A stretch of DNA of 64,000 bases, from the NCBI RefSeq assembly GCF_963931675.1, contig NZ_OZ007039.1, positions 2,331,806 to 2,395,805 on the forward strand. Direction: 5' to 3'. This document shows, piece after piece, positions 49,517 through 58,486 of this stretch. The first letter of the stretch is position 1, and the number at the start of each line of letters is the position of its first letter. Position numbers and translations under genes: made by a program. The notes beneath the pieces were generated by a model. It worked only from the letters and a program-made list of their open reading frames with translations. It had not been told where the DNA came from and ran no database searches. Source of the stretch: an uncultured Alistipes sp. GTDB taxonomy: Bacteria; Bacteroidota; Bacteroidia; Bacteroidales; Rikenellaceae.

Positions 49517-51217
49517 CTATTTGTTGAGCAGCGAGGGTTCGTAGAGATAGCGTTTGATGCTGCGCTTGGGGGTTTTCTCAAACTCCGTGGGGTAGATCAC
49601 GATGTCGGAGACGCGCTCGTAGGCGGCCAACTGGGCATTCAGTTCCTGGAGGTTCTTCTGCATGACCTGCGGGAGATCGGCCTTGTCGACCCCTTCGGCG
49701 TCGGCCAACTCGTAGTCCGGAACCACCAGGGCCTTGAGTTTTCCGTTTCCGGCATCGAGGACGAGCGATTCGAGGACGAGATACATGTTGTTCAACTTGT
49801 CCTCGATCTCCTCGGGGTAGATGTTCTGCCCGTTGCCCGAAAGGATCATGGTCTTCGAGCGTCCGCGGATGTAGAGCGTTCCGTCGGGGTCCATGGTTCC
49901 CATGTCGCCCGTATGGAGCCATCCGTCGGGGTCGAGGACCTTTTTCGTCGCCTTGTCGTTCTTGTAATACCCCTTCATGACGTGCTCGCCGCGGACGAGG
50001 ATCTCCCCGGCGACATGCTCCGGATCGGGGGAGTCGATCTTCACTTCGAGCAACCCCTTGAGATAGCGGCCGCACGATGCCTGCTTGAACTCGTTGTCGG
50101 GGGCGAAACTGATCAGCGGGGCGCATTCGGTCATTCCGTAGCCGATGGTGATCGGGAAGTGGATCTTGCGCAGGAACGATTCGGTCTCCTGGTTCATCGG
50201 GGCGCCCCCGACGATGAAGATCGAGACGTTTCCGCCGAACGCATCCATGAGCTTCTTGCGGATGACGGAGTAGATGGCCGAATTGAGCAGGGGGATCTTC
50301 ATGGCGATGGACATGGGGCCCTTTTCGAGCATGGGGAGGACCTGCTTGCGGTATACCTTTTCGAGGATCATCGGCACACAGCAGATGATCGTGGGCCTGA
50401 CGACGGCCATGGCCTCGATGAGGATCTTGGGCGAGGGGATCCGTCCGAGGAGTGTGATGTGTCCTCCGACGGCTATCGGAGCGAGGAAGTCGAAGGCGCA
50501 TCCGTAGGCATGGGCCAGGGGCAGGAACGAGAGGGTTCGGCCGCCGCGCTGGAAGTAGAGTTGCCCGGTCTGGGTATTGAGCGCCGACATGGCGAAGACG
50601 ACGTTTCCGGTGAGGTTGTTCACCGTGAGCATCACGCCCTTGGAGTACCCGGTGGTTCCGGAGGTGTAGTTCAGCAGGATGACGCGGTCGTTGGGGACGT
50701 CGGGATACTTGATGTCGTTGACGCTGAATCCGCGGGGGTATTTCGTGCGGTAGTTTTTGAGGATGTCGCGCTGGAATTTGGTAAGAGCCTTTCCGTCGCG
50801 TTCGTAGATGGCGTGGAAATCGGTGAGCGAGAAGACGGCTTCGATCTGTCGGATCTGGTCCTCTTCGATGACATCCCAGAAGTTGTCTCCAAGGAAGAGC
50901 AGGCGGCTTTCGGAGTGGTTGATGATGTGGATGATGTCGGCGGGGGTGAAGTCCTGGAGGATCGGGACGATGACGGCACCGTAGGTGATCGTGGCCAGGT
51001 AGGTGATGCACCAGCGGGGGTTGTTGCGTCCGATCAGGGCGATTTTGTCGCCCTGTTTGATTCCGGCCTTCTTGAAGAGGAGATGGAGTTTGGCGATCTC
51101 CTTGGCCATTTCATAATAGGAGAAGGTTTCGTCTTTGAAGTAGTCGGTCAGGGCCGACATTTCGCGGTTTTCGCGGAAACTCTTCTCGTATATCTTCAGT
51201 AGATTTTCCTGTAACAT
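49517..51217 (-). CDS. Long-chain acyl-CoA synthetase (AMP-forming)
   Basis: A 566-residue ANL-superfamily enzyme that activates fatty acids with ATP and CoA. Motifs: the P-loop-like LNYTSGTTGYSKGVML (A3), PLAHAYGCAFDFLAP, GGAPMNQETESFL (A4/A5 region), IGYGMTECAPLIS, and the hinge DGWLHTGDMGTMDPDGTLYIRGR with the lysine region KTMILSGNGQNIYPEEIE. Length is typical. It is followed by the polypyrimidine tract and preceded by plsY in the same direction (157-bp gap), a sensible lipid-metabolism pairing. Confidence 0.93.
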   Translation of the reverse strand: MLQENLLKIYEKSFRENREMSALTDYFKDETFSYYEMAKEIAKLHLLFKKAGIKQGDKIALIGRNNPRWCITYLATITYGAVIVPILQDFTPADIIHIINHSESRLLFLGDNFWDVIEEDQIRQIEAVFSLTDFHAIYERDGKALTKFQRDILKNYRTKYPRGFSVNDIKYPDVPNDRVILLNYTSGTTGYSKGVMLTVNNLTGNVVFAMSALNTQTGQLYFQRGGRTLSFLPLAHAYGCAFDFLAPIAVGGHITLLGRIPSPKILIEAMAVVRPTIICCVPMILEKVYRKQVLPMLEKGPMSIAMKIPLLNSAIYSVIRKKLMDAFGGNVSIFIVGGAPMNQETESFLRKIHFPITIGYGMTECAPLISFAPDNEFKQASCGRYLKGLLEVKIDSPDPEHVAGEILVRGEHVMKGYYKNDKATKKVLDPDGWLHTGDMGTMDPDGTLYIRGRSKTMILSGNGQNIYPEEIEDKLNNMYLVLESLVLDAGNGKLKALVVPDYELADAEGVDKADLPQVMQKNLQELNAQLAAYERVSDIVIYPTEFEKTPKRSIKRYLYEPSLLNK

Positions 51218-51374
51218 GGGTAGATATTTCGAGTTGTTTTAGGAACAGATTCATTTTCGGGCGGAACAGGCCTGGCCTGGACTCGGTGCGCTCCTGAACG
51301 GATTCGGTGCGGTCCGGAGCGGGTCCGTTCCCCGGACTGCCGTTTCGGACATCGGAAGCCGGGCCGGAACGGGC

Positions 51375-52262
51375 CTATTTCGAGGCCTTTCCGGCCTTTT
51401 TTGGGGGTGTTTTTCCGGATCCCGGGTCCTTTTCCGGGGTCGGAGCCTTTTCGGATTCCACGGTTTTCCCCGCCGCAGGAGTGGATTCCTCGACTTTTTC
51501 TTCAGGGATCGCGGAATCCTTTTCCACGCCATCTTCCGGTCCCATCCCCGGGACCGTTATCTCCTCGGGGTCCTTGTCGGATTCGTCTACCGCGACCTTT
51601 CCGTCGACGATCTTCACGCGGTGTGGTTTCCAGACGTAGATTTTCGATTCGGTTCCGGCTTTGAGCCGTTCGATGTTCTTGCGGTGTGTGTAGATGAGCA
51701 GGATGGCGATAACGAACGAGAAGATGACGAACGGGATCGATCCGTTCACCTTGGGGGAGATGAGCGTGAAGACCGGGAAACAGCATCCTGCGATGATCGA
51801 GGCGAGGGAGACGTAATGGAAGATCATCAGGATGACGAGCCAGACCCCGAAGCAGAGCAGCGCCACGGGAGGGTAGATTCCCGTCACGGCCCCGACGAGC
51901 GTAGCGACGCCCTTGCCGCCGCGGAATCCCGCGAAGACGGGGAAAATGTGTCCGAGGACGGCGGCAAAAACGGCTCCGATCTTGAGGTTTATGAGGTCAT
52001 TTGCGCCGATCAGGTCGTCGTACTGCATGAGTTCGATGATCGTGACGGCGACGAAGCCCTTGAGGAAGTCGAGGGCGAAGACCGGAGCCGCGGCCCGTCG
52101 TCCGAGGACGCGGAGCATGTTTGTCGTGCCGGCGTTTTTCGAGCCGTATTCGCGGATATCGATGCCGTAGTATTTCTTGCCGATCCACACGGCGCTCGGA
52201 ATCGAGCCCAGCAGATAGGCGATGACAATCATGGTTGTGGCGGTATAAATGGTCAGGATCAT
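51375..52262 (-). CDS. plsY: Glycerol-3-phosphate acyltransferase PlsY with long charged tail
   Basis: From ATG 52262, a 295-residue protein. The first 205 residues are PlsY: IAYLLGSIPSAVWIGK, the motif EYGSKNAGTTNMLRVLG, GHIFPVFAGFRGGKGVATLVG, and several membrane helices. PlsY transfers acyl groups from acyl-phosphate to glycerol-3-phosphate to begin phospholipid synthesis. Usual members are about 200 residues. The extra 85 or so residues are Glu/Lys/Pro/Thr-rich and look disordered. An upstream start at 52412 would overlap the divergent YitT gene and is unlikely. Confidence 0.92.
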   Translation of the reverse strand: MILTIYTATTMIVIAYLLGSIPSAVWIGKKYYGIDIREYGSKNAGTTNMLRVLGRRAAAPVFALDFLKGFVAVTIIELMQYDDLIGANDLINLKIGAVFAAVLGHIFPVFAGFRGGKGVATLVGAVTGIYPPVALLCFGVWLVILMIFHYVSLASIIAGCCFPVFTLISPKVNGSIPFVIFSFVIAILLIYTHRKNIERLKAGTESKIYVWKPHRVKIVDGKVAVDESDKDPEEITVPGMGPEDGVEKDSAIPEEKVEESTPAAGKTVESEKAPTPEKDPGSGKTPPKKAGKASK

Positions 52263-52368
52263 ACGTTTTTCGGTATCTCGTTGTTTATGCAAAAATAATA
52301 AAAAAAACCGGTTTCGGAAGCGGAAGCCGAAAAAAGCATCAGGATAGGCGTAAATCCGGAGAAATTCG

Positions 52369-52376
52369 TATCTTTG
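52369..52376 (+). promoter_or_regulatory. -7 element (TATCTTTG) for the YitT-like gene
   Basis: A full TAnnTTTG match 20 nt before the start codon at 52397; -33 half unclear. Confidence 0.4.
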
Positions 52377-52396
52377 TACTCCAATATGAGAGAGGT

Positions 52397-53386
52397 ATGA
52401 ATACAAAGGCATTACTCGAACCGATGGGGTCGTGGGCGTGGTGGCGCTCGTGGTTTTTGATATTCTTCGGCTGCTCGGTCATGGGCGCGGGGTTCGTGTT
52501 GTTCGTCAATCCCTACAATTTCGTGCCGGGCGGGGTCTACGGTATGGGTATTGTGCTGCACAATCTTTTCCCGTCGATTCAGGTGGGAACCTTCGGCTAC
52601 ATGTTCGACATACCGCTGATGCTGATTGCGATGCTGGTTTTCGGCGGCGGATTCGGGACGCGGACGGTGCTGGCGGCGCTCTATACGCCGGGTTTCATGA
52701 ACATTCTCACGCGGCTGGTCTACCCGACCCCCGAAGCGGTCGAGTTGCTGGACCCGTCGCAGCTGCTGGGCGGCCGTCTGGATCTTTCGAACGACCTGTT
52801 GCTGACGTGCGTCATCGGTGCGGTCGTGATCGGCGTGGGCCAGGGCATCGTCGTGCGTCAGCAGGCCACGACGGGCGGTACGGACATCGTGGGAATGTTG
52901 TTGCAGAAGTTTGCGGGGATCAAGTTCTCGACGGGTATTTTCCTGGCGGACGGATTCGTGGTGCTGTCGGGCCTTGCGGTGATCGGCTTCGGTCTCGGCA
53001 CGGGCGAGGCGGCTTCGAACGGGTGGATGCTGACGCTCTATTCGCTCATTACGATCTACATTTCGTCGCGCGTGGTGGCCTACCTGCTCGACGGAGCGTC
53101 GTACGACAAGCTGCTGTTCATCATCAGCGACCATCACGAGGAGATCAAGCGCTTTATCATCGAGGATATGGAGCGGGGTGCCACCTACCTGAAAGGCAAG
53201 GGGATGTTCACCGACCGGGACAAGGATGTGATCTTCCTGGTGATCAGCCGCAAGGAGGTTCATCTGGTCCAGAACCGCATTCGGGAGATCGATCCGCGGG
53301 CGTTCGTGGTGGTAACCGACGCCTACGAGACCTTCGGCGAGGGCTTCAAGCAGTTCCCGGACAAGAACCAGATCCAGGCCGAATAG
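52397..53386 (+). CDS. YitT-family membrane protein (DUF161/DUF2179)
   Basis: From ATG 52397, a 329-residue protein. About six membrane helices with SVMGAGFVLFVNPYNFVPGG and VRQQATTGGTDIVGMLLQKF form the YitT repeat. A soluble C-terminal DUF2179 domain follows (FIIEDMERGATYLKGKGMFT, DVIFLVISRKEVHLVQNRI). The family is widespread, and its transport role is not established. It is divergent from plsY and followed by miaB after 66 bp, so it may share a transcript with miaB. Confidence 0.9.
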   Translation: MNTKALLEPMGSWAWWRSWFLIFFGCSVMGAGFVLFVNPYNFVPGGVYGMGIVLHNLFPSIQVGTFGYMFDIPLMLIAMLVFGGGFGTRTVLAALYTPGFMNILTRLVYPTPEAVELLDPSQLLGGRLDLSNDLLLTCVIGAVVIGVGQGIVVRQQATTGGTDIVGMLLQKFAGIKFSTGIFLADGFVVLSGLAVIGFGLGTGEAASNGWMLTLYSLITIYISSRVVAYLLDGASYDKLLFIISDHHEEIKRFIIEDMERGATYLKGKGMFTDRDKDVIFLVISRKEVHLVQNRIREIDPRAFVVVTDAYETFGEGFKQFPDKNQIQAE

Positions 53387-53452
53387 CGGGCTGCGGGGAG
53401 GGGCCGGACGGGTTTTTGCGCTTCGGCCGCCGGGGAAAAAGATGGAAAAACG

Positions 53453-54802
53453 ATGGAAATAAATACGAATACACTGCGTCCCCTGCAGGGGGACGGAAAA
53501 AAACTCTTTATCGAGACCTACGGCTGCCAGATGAATGTCGGCGATACGGAGATCGTGGTCTCGCTGATGCAGCAGGAGGGATACGTCTATACGGAGCGGA
53601 TCGACGAGGCGGACATCATCCTGATCAATACGTGCTCGATCCGCGACAATGCCGAACAGCGCATCTGGGGCCGCCTGGCCGAGATGAGGGGCCTTCGCCG
53701 CCGACACCCGGGTCTGATTGTGGGAATCCTGGGCTGCATGGCCGAACGGCTGCGCGAGAAACTGCTCGAAGGACCTTCGGGGGTGGATGTCGTGGCGGGT
53801 CCGGATGCCTATCGGGACCTTCCGCGCCTGGTTCGCGAGGCCGAGGCGGGCGGCAAGGGGGTGAACGTCCTCCTCTCGACGGAGGAGACCTACGCCGAGG
53901 TGGCTCCCGTGCGCCTGGACCGCAACGGCGTGAGCGCCTTTGTGGCGATCATGCGGGGCTGCAACAACTTCTGCTCCTACTGCGTGGTTCCCTACACGCG
54001 GGGCCGCGAGCGGAGCCGCGAGGCCTCGACGATCGTTGCCGAGGCGCAGAGCCTCTTCGACAACGGCTACCGGGAGGTGACGCTCCTGGGCCAGAACGTC
54101 AACTCCTACCGCACGGGGGACGTCGACTTTCCGGAGCTGCTGCGGCGCGTAGCGTCGATTTCGCCGCTGCTGCGCGTTCGTTTCGCCACGTCGCACCCCA
54201 AGGATATGAGCGACCGCTTGCTCGAAACGATGGCTTCGATGCCGAACATCTGCCGGTCGATCCACCTCCCGGCACAGTCGGGCTCGACGGCGATGCTCGA
54301 ACGCATGAACCGCAAATATACGCGCGAATGGTACCTCGACCGCATTGCCGCCATCCGGCGCTACTTGCCGGATTGCTCGATCACCACGGACCTCATTGCG
54401 GGCTTCTCGGGCGAGACCGAAGCGGATCACCGCGAGACGTTGTCGCTGATGCGCGAGGTGGGTTACGACTTCGCCTACATGTTCAAGTATTCGGAACGTC
54501 CGGGAACTTTTGCGCAGAAACACCTTGGCGACGACGTGCCCGAGGAGGTGAAGTCGCGGCGCCTGCAGGAGATCATCGCGCTGCAGAACGAACTGGGCCT
54601 GGCAAGCTACCGCCGCGACGTGGGCCGGGAGTTCGAGGTACTGGTCGAGGGTGCGTCGAAGCGCAACCCGAACCAGTTGTCGGGCCGGACGTCGCAGAAC
54701 AAGGTGGTGGTCTTCGACCGGGGCGGCCATCGCGCGGGCGAATACGTGCGGGTGCGCATTACGGGCTGCACGGCGGCGACGCTCTTCGGCGAGGCCATGT
54801 GA
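53453..54802 (+). CDS. miaB: tRNA-2-methylthio-N6-dimethylallyladenosine synthase MiaB
   Basis: A 449-residue radical SAM methylthiotransferase that adds the 2-methylthio group to i6A37 of tRNA. The N-terminal auxiliary cluster ligands are Cys25 (ETYGCQMN), Cys61 (NTCSIR) and Cys95 (LGCMAER). The radical SAM cluster is Cys170, Cys174, Cys177 (RGCNNFCSYC), followed by VVPYTRGRERSR, a MiaB hallmark. A TRAM domain ends the protein. Length is normal. The helicase gene begins 34 bp later. Confidence 0.97.
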   Translation: MEINTNTLRPLQGDGKKLFIETYGCQMNVGDTEIVVSLMQQEGYVYTERIDEADIILINTCSIRDNAEQRIWGRLAEMRGLRRRHPGLIVGILGCMAERLREKLLEGPSGVDVVAGPDAYRDLPRLVREAEAGGKGVNVLLSTEETYAEVAPVRLDRNGVSAFVAIMRGCNNFCSYCVVPYTRGRERSREASTIVAEAQSLFDNGYREVTLLGQNVNSYRTGDVDFPELLRRVASISPLLRVRFATSHPKDMSDRLLETMASMPNICRSIHLPAQSGSTAMLERMNRKYTREWYLDRIAAIRRYLPDCSITTDLIAGFSGETEADHRETLSLMREVGYDFAYMFKYSERPGTFAQKHLGDDVPEEVKSRRLQEIIALQNELGLASYRRDVGREFEVLVEGASKRNPNQLSGRTSQNKVVVFDRGGHRAGEYVRVRITGCTAATLFGEAM

Positions 54803-54836
54803 GAATGACTGGAAAATATAAAAAACACGAAAATCG

Positions 54837-56396
54837 ATGCGTTTTGACGAACTGGACCTGGAGGATGAGATCCTCGACGGTCTCGAAGATATGAATTTTT
54901 ACGAAATGACGCCCGTTCAGGAGCACACCATCCCGGTGATCCTCGAAGGGCGCGACCTGATCGGCTGTGCGCAGACCGGTACGGGCAAGACGGCGGCCTA
55001 TACGCTTCCGCTGCTGAACCGGCTGCTGCTGGAGGGCAACGAGGAGAATGTGGTGAAGTCGCTGATCATCGTTCCGACGCGCGAGCTGGCGCTGCAGATC
55101 GACCAGCAGTTCCAGGGTTTTTCGTATTATGCTCCGATCTCGACGACGGTGGTCTACGGGGGCGGCGACGGCAAGGGCTGGGACCTGCAGAAGAACGGGA
55201 TGCTGAACGGTTCGGACGTGGTGATCGCCACGCCGGGCCGGATGATTTCGCACCTGCAGAACAGCCACGTAGACCTTTCTCACGTGGAGTGCCTGATTCT
55301 CGACGAGGCGGACCGGATGTTGGACATGGGTTTCAGCGACGACATCATGAAGATCATCTCCTATCTGCCCCGGGAGCGTCAGACGATCATGTTTTCGGCG
55401 ACGCTTCCGCCGAAGATCCGCGAGTTGGCGAAGACGATCCTGCGGAATCCTGCGGAGGTGAACATCGCGATTTCGAAACCCAACGAGGCGATCGACCAGT
55501 CGGCCTACGTCTGCTATGAAAGCCAGAAACTGGGAATTATCCGGGAGCTGTTCGCCGAACCTGCGGAGTCGAAGACGATCATCTTCTCGTCGTCGAAGCT
55601 GAAGGTCAAGGAGCTGGCGCATACGCTCAAGCGGATGAAACTCGACGTGGCAGCGATGCATTCGGACCTCGACCAGTCGCAGCGTGAGGAGGTGATGCTG
55701 AATTTCAAGAATAACAAGGTGAAGATCCTCGTGGCGACGGACATCGTGGCGCGGGGAATCGACATCGAGGATATAGGCCTGGTGATCAACTACGACGTTC
55801 CGCACGATCCGGAGGATTACATCCACCGCATCGGCCGCACGGCGCGTGCTGCGGCGACGGGCAGCGCCATTACGTTTGTCAACGAGGAGGAGCAGGGCAA
55901 GTTCCACCAGATTGAGAAGTTCATCGAGCGGGAGATCCGCAAGGCGGAGCTTCCGGCGAGTGTGGGCGAGGGCCCGAAATACGAGCCGGAGGAGGGCCGC
56001 AAGCGGGGCGGACGCGGAGGCCGGGGCCGGAGCCGCAGCAAGGGCGGCGACGGTCGCGGACATGGCCGCGGACGGCGGGATCGCCTGCGTGACAAGCCGC
56101 GCGGCGGGTCTTCGTCGCGCGAAAGAGAGCCGGGAGGCGATGCTCCGCGCGGGAGTGCCGGGACCTCCGGGGCTTCCGTGCCGCAATCGGCCGGAGCGGC
56201 ATCTTCTGGAAATTCAGGGGTTTCGGCACCGACCGCACCGGCCGCACCGGCCGTTTCGGGCGCAGCAGCCCCGGAGGGGGATAAGCCTCGCAAGCGCCGC
56301 CACCGCGGAGGCCGTCATCGTCGTCGCGGAAAGGGGTCTCCGGAGGGCGGCAATGCTTCGGGGCGTGTCGAGGCGAATCCGTCGGACGGCGAATAA
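54837..56396 (+). CDS. DEAD-box ATP-dependent RNA helicase
   Basis: A 519-residue helicase. Motifs: Q-motif MTPVQEHTIPVILEGRD, I AQTGTGKTAAY, Ia PTRELALQI, II LDEADRML, III FSATLPPKI, IV IIFSSSKLKVKELAHTL, V TDIVARGIDIE, VI HRIGRTARA. From about residue 380 the tail is Arg/Gly-rich, then Ser/Ala/Pro-rich, then basic (KRRHRGGRHRRRGK), typical of RNA-binding disordered tails. It probably acts in ribosome assembly or RNA turnover. The codon bias of the tail is strongly GC-rich. Confidence 0.93.
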   Translation: MRFDELDLEDEILDGLEDMNFYEMTPVQEHTIPVILEGRDLIGCAQTGTGKTAAYTLPLLNRLLLEGNEENVVKSLIIVPTRELALQIDQQFQGFSYYAPISTTVVYGGGDGKGWDLQKNGMLNGSDVVIATPGRMISHLQNSHVDLSHVECLILDEADRMLDMGFSDDIMKIISYLPRERQTIMFSATLPPKIRELAKTILRNPAEVNIAISKPNEAIDQSAYVCYESQKLGIIRELFAEPAESKTIIFSSSKLKVKELAHTLKRMKLDVAAMHSDLDQSQREEVMLNFKNNKVKILVATDIVARGIDIEDIGLVINYDVPHDPEDYIHRIGRTARAAATGSAITFVNEEEQGKFHQIEKFIEREIRKAELPASVGEGPKYEPEEGRKRGGRGGRGRSRSKGGDGRGHGRGRRDRLRDKPRGGSSSREREPGGDAPRGSAGTSGASVPQSAGAASSGNSGVSAPTAPAAPAVSGAAAPEGDKPRKRRHRGGRHRRRGKGSPEGGNASGRVEANPSDGE

Positions 56397-56416
56397 CCGA
56401 AACAGCACGACAACCT

Positions 56417-57565
56417 ATGGAAAATCACGCTTCAGCCGCATTTGCGGACTCGAAACCTCACTACGAACTGCTGGACGGCCTGCGCGGCGTGGCGGCGCTG
56501 GTCGTGATCTGGTACCACGTTTTCGAGGGCTTTGCGACGAGTCCCGTGGACCAACGTTTCAATCATGGTTATCTGGCCGTTGATTTCTTCTTTATCCTTT
56601 CGGGCTTTGTCGTCGGGTACGCCTACGATGACCGCTGGAAGCGTCGCGCACTCACGCTGACGGACTTCATCAAGCGCCGTTTGATCCGTCTGCACCCGAT
56701 GGTGGTGCTGGGCGCGGTGCTGGGTGCGGTGACCTTCTGCCTGCAGGGCAGTGTGCAGTGGGACGGCACGCCGGTGTCCTTTTCGTCGGTGCTGCTGGCG
56801 CTGTTGTTGGGGCTTTTCCTGATTCCGGCGTTGCCCGGTTCGGCTCCCGAGGTGCGTGGCAACGGCGAGATGTACCCGCTCAACGGTCCCACGTGGTCGT
56901 TGTTCTTCGAATACATCGGCAATTTGTGTTATGCACTCTTTCTGCGCCGTCTTCCGACGCGCTGGCTGGCGGGTTTCGTCACGCTGACGGGTGCGGGTCT
57001 GGCAGCTTTTGCGGTGGGCAACGGCTCGGGATACGGGCATCTCGGTGTGGGGTGGTCGCTGGCGGACCATAATCTCGTCGGAGGTTCCCTGCGTCTGCTG
57101 TTTGCCTTTCCGATGGGTTTGCTGCTGTCTCGGGTTTTCAGGCCCGTGGCCGTTCGGGGAGCCTTCTGGATCTGCAGCCTGGCAATCGTCGGGCTGCTCA
57201 GCGTTCCCTACGTCGGAGATGGTACGGTTCCGTGGATGAACGGCCTTTACGATACGGTGTGCGTCCTTGTGCTTTTCCCGCTGCTGGTCTGGCTCGGGGC
57301 TTCGGGACGGGCCACCGACCGGAAGACATCCGGTATCTGCAAATTCCTGGGAGATATCTCCTATCCGGTTTATGTGATACATTATCCCTTCATGTATCTC
57401 TTTTATGCCTGGCTGTGGCGCGGGGATGCAATTCCCTTCGCAGAGGCCTGGCCGGTAGCTGCGGGTTTGTTTGTCGGGTCGATCCTGCTGGCCTGGATGG
57501 TATTGAAAGTCTATGATGAGCCGGTTCGCCGGTGGTTGACGCGGCGTTTCCTGCAGAGGAGGTAA
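56417..57565 (+). CDS. Acyltransferase family 3 membrane protein
   Basis: A 382-residue protein with about ten membrane helices. The N-terminus carries the family-3 signature: LLDGLRGVAALVVIWYHVFEG with its catalytic His, and GYLAVDFFFILSGFVVGYAYDDRW with RLIRLHPMVVLGAVLGA. Such proteins O-acetylate or acylate sugars and envelope glycans in the membrane. The acceptor is not predictable. It follows the helicase by 20 bp and ends in a terminator at 57584. Confidence 0.9.
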   Translation: MENHASAAFADSKPHYELLDGLRGVAALVVIWYHVFEGFATSPVDQRFNHGYLAVDFFFILSGFVVGYAYDDRWKRRALTLTDFIKRRLIRLHPMVVLGAVLGAVTFCLQGSVQWDGTPVSFSSVLLALLLGLFLIPALPGSAPEVRGNGEMYPLNGPTWSLFFEYIGNLCYALFLRRLPTRWLAGFVTLTGAGLAAFAVGNGSGYGHLGVGWSLADHNLVGGSLRLLFAFPMGLLLSRVFRPVAVRGAFWICSLAIVGLLSVPYVGDGTVPWMNGLYDTVCVLVLFPLLVWLGASGRATDRKTSGICKFLGDISYPVYVIHYPFMYLFYAWLWRGDAIPFAEAWPVAAGLFVGSILLAWMVLKVYDEPVRRWLTRRFLQRR

Positions 57566-57583
57566 CCGGACCCGTTGAAATGT

Positions 57584-57619
57584 AAAAGGCTGCTCTTTCT
57601 TCGGAGCGGCCCTTTTTTT
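57584..57619 (+). terminator. Intrinsic terminator after the acyltransferase gene
   Basis: A stem AAAAGGCTGCTC with GAGCGGCCCTTTT (one wobble, one bulge) followed by seven T. Confidence 0.7.
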
Positions 57620-57659
57620 GGAATGGAAAATTGAAAATGGAAAATTGAAAATTCCGTCG

Positions 57660-57700
57660 CCGTCATTTCCCGCCCGGCTAAGAGCCGGGTTCTATAGGCG
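57660..57700. repeat. Left 41-bp arm of a 498-bp MITE-like inverted repeat
   Basis: This arm matches the reverse complement of 58117-58157 at 39 of 41 positions. Inside it, CCCGGCT/AGCCGGG forms its own 7-bp hairpin. The flanks on both sides contain similar A-rich GGAAAATTGAAAAT motifs. Confidence 0.8.
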
Positions 57701-57826
57701 ATGGATTGTCCGAAAGGATCGGAAGCAAATCACCGCTTCCGACCGTCGAGGCGCGGGACTGGATCGGAAATCCTTCAAAAGTTCCTTCGCCCACAAATCG
57801 GGCTTCTTAAGCCCGTCGGTTTTTGC

Positions 57827-57854
57827 GGCGCTTTTTGCCGACCCCAAAAGCGCC
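57827..57854. repeat. 9-bp inverted repeat (GGCGCTTTT/AAAAGCGCC)
   Basis: A perfect stem around a 10-nt loop, nested inside a longer pairing between 57789-57797 and 57871-57879 (GCCCACAAA/TTTGTGGGC) and beside a GGGCTT/AAGCCC palindrome at 57800-57814. Confidence 0.6.
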
Positions 57855-57997
57855 TCTTTAAGAAAGGGGTTTTGTGGGCTGCTGAGCCTGTGAATGGTTT
57901 CCGAAGCGTGAATCCGCATACGACGGTCGACGCGCGGAACCGGATCGGAAACCCCGTGAGGTTCAGCAGCCACTAAAACCAGTTTAAAAAACCGGTC

Positions 57998-58059
57998 ATT
58001 CCCCGCTTGACGGGGAATCCATCATTGCACAAGAACTGGATTCCCGCTTTCGCGGGAAT
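57998..58059. repeat. Two dRS3-like palindromes (ATTCCC...GGGAAT)
   Basis: 57998-58018 is ATTCCCCG-5 nt-CGGGGAAT and 58040-58059 is ATTCCCGC-4 nt-GCGGGAAT. Both follow the ATTCCC-N8or9-GGGAAT pattern common in repeat families of other bacteria, e.g. Neisseria dRS3. The relationship is by sequence pattern only. Confidence 0.65.
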
Positions 58060-58116
58060 GACGAGGGCGGGAGCGGTCGACGCGCGAAACCGAATCCGAA
58101 CCATTCGGCATCCCTC

Positions 58117-58157
58117 CGCCCATAGAACCCGGCTCTTAGCCGGGCGGGGAATGACGG
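58117..58157. repeat. Right 41-bp arm of the MITE-like inverted repeat
   Basis: Inverted copy of 57660-57700 with two mismatches. No clear flanking target duplication could be fixed. Confidence 0.8.
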
Positions 58158-58486
58158 AAAGGGAGAGTTGGGAATTGGAAATTGAAAATGGAGAATGGAG
58201 AATGGAAAATTAAGGAAATTGGCGCACCGAAGGCTTCGACTTTCCACGATCGGAAAGGGCTTCCCCATAAAGCCCCCTCCGCGGAGGGGGTTTGGGGGAG
58301 GGTAGATTTGAATACGCGGCCACGGGCCGCGAGCAACGGCGGTTGCCAGCACTCCAACGCTCTTCGGGCTTTTGTTTGCCGAACTTTGCCCGGCGGCGGC
58401 CCCTCCCTTCTCAAAGGGGGATTTAGGGGGATTGTCTGGCGGGGATTTTTCGGGGTTTGCACCCTTCCGGGCAGCACGTCTGTCCC
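58158..58486. other. Repeat-rich non-coding spacer before der
   Basis: This stretch has A-rich GGAGAATGGA repeats (about 58175-58215), an 18-bp perfect palindrome CCCCCTCCGCGGAGGGGG at 58273-58290, and a CCCTTCTCAAAGGGGG hairpin near 58403. Frames here give only low-complexity products. No gene is supported. Confidence 0.6.

Larger units (their letters stand above)
57741..58100. repeat. Three degenerate direct repeats of about 30 bp
   Basis: Copies at 57741-57770, 57921-57950 and 58072-58100 share the pattern GTCGACGCGCG, 2 nt, then ACCGNATCNGAA; the first is the most diverged. They lie inside the 41-bp inverted repeat. No open reading frame of credible composition covers them. Confidence 0.6.

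Noticed and set aside
52262..52412. An extended plsY start at 52412
   Set aside because: The extra residues are not PlsY-like and overlap the YitT start and promoter; ATG 52262 leads straight into the first helix.
52412..54894. Long alternate frames (leftward 772 codons; rightward 820 codons) over YitT and miaB
   Set aside because: Both overlap genes with unmistakable motifs in another frame; high GC leaves shadow frames open.
55846..56583. A rightward frame spanning the helicase tail and the start of the acyltransferase gene
   Set aside because: Arg/Ala/Gly-rich composition only; it is the helicase tail and its neighbour read in another frame.
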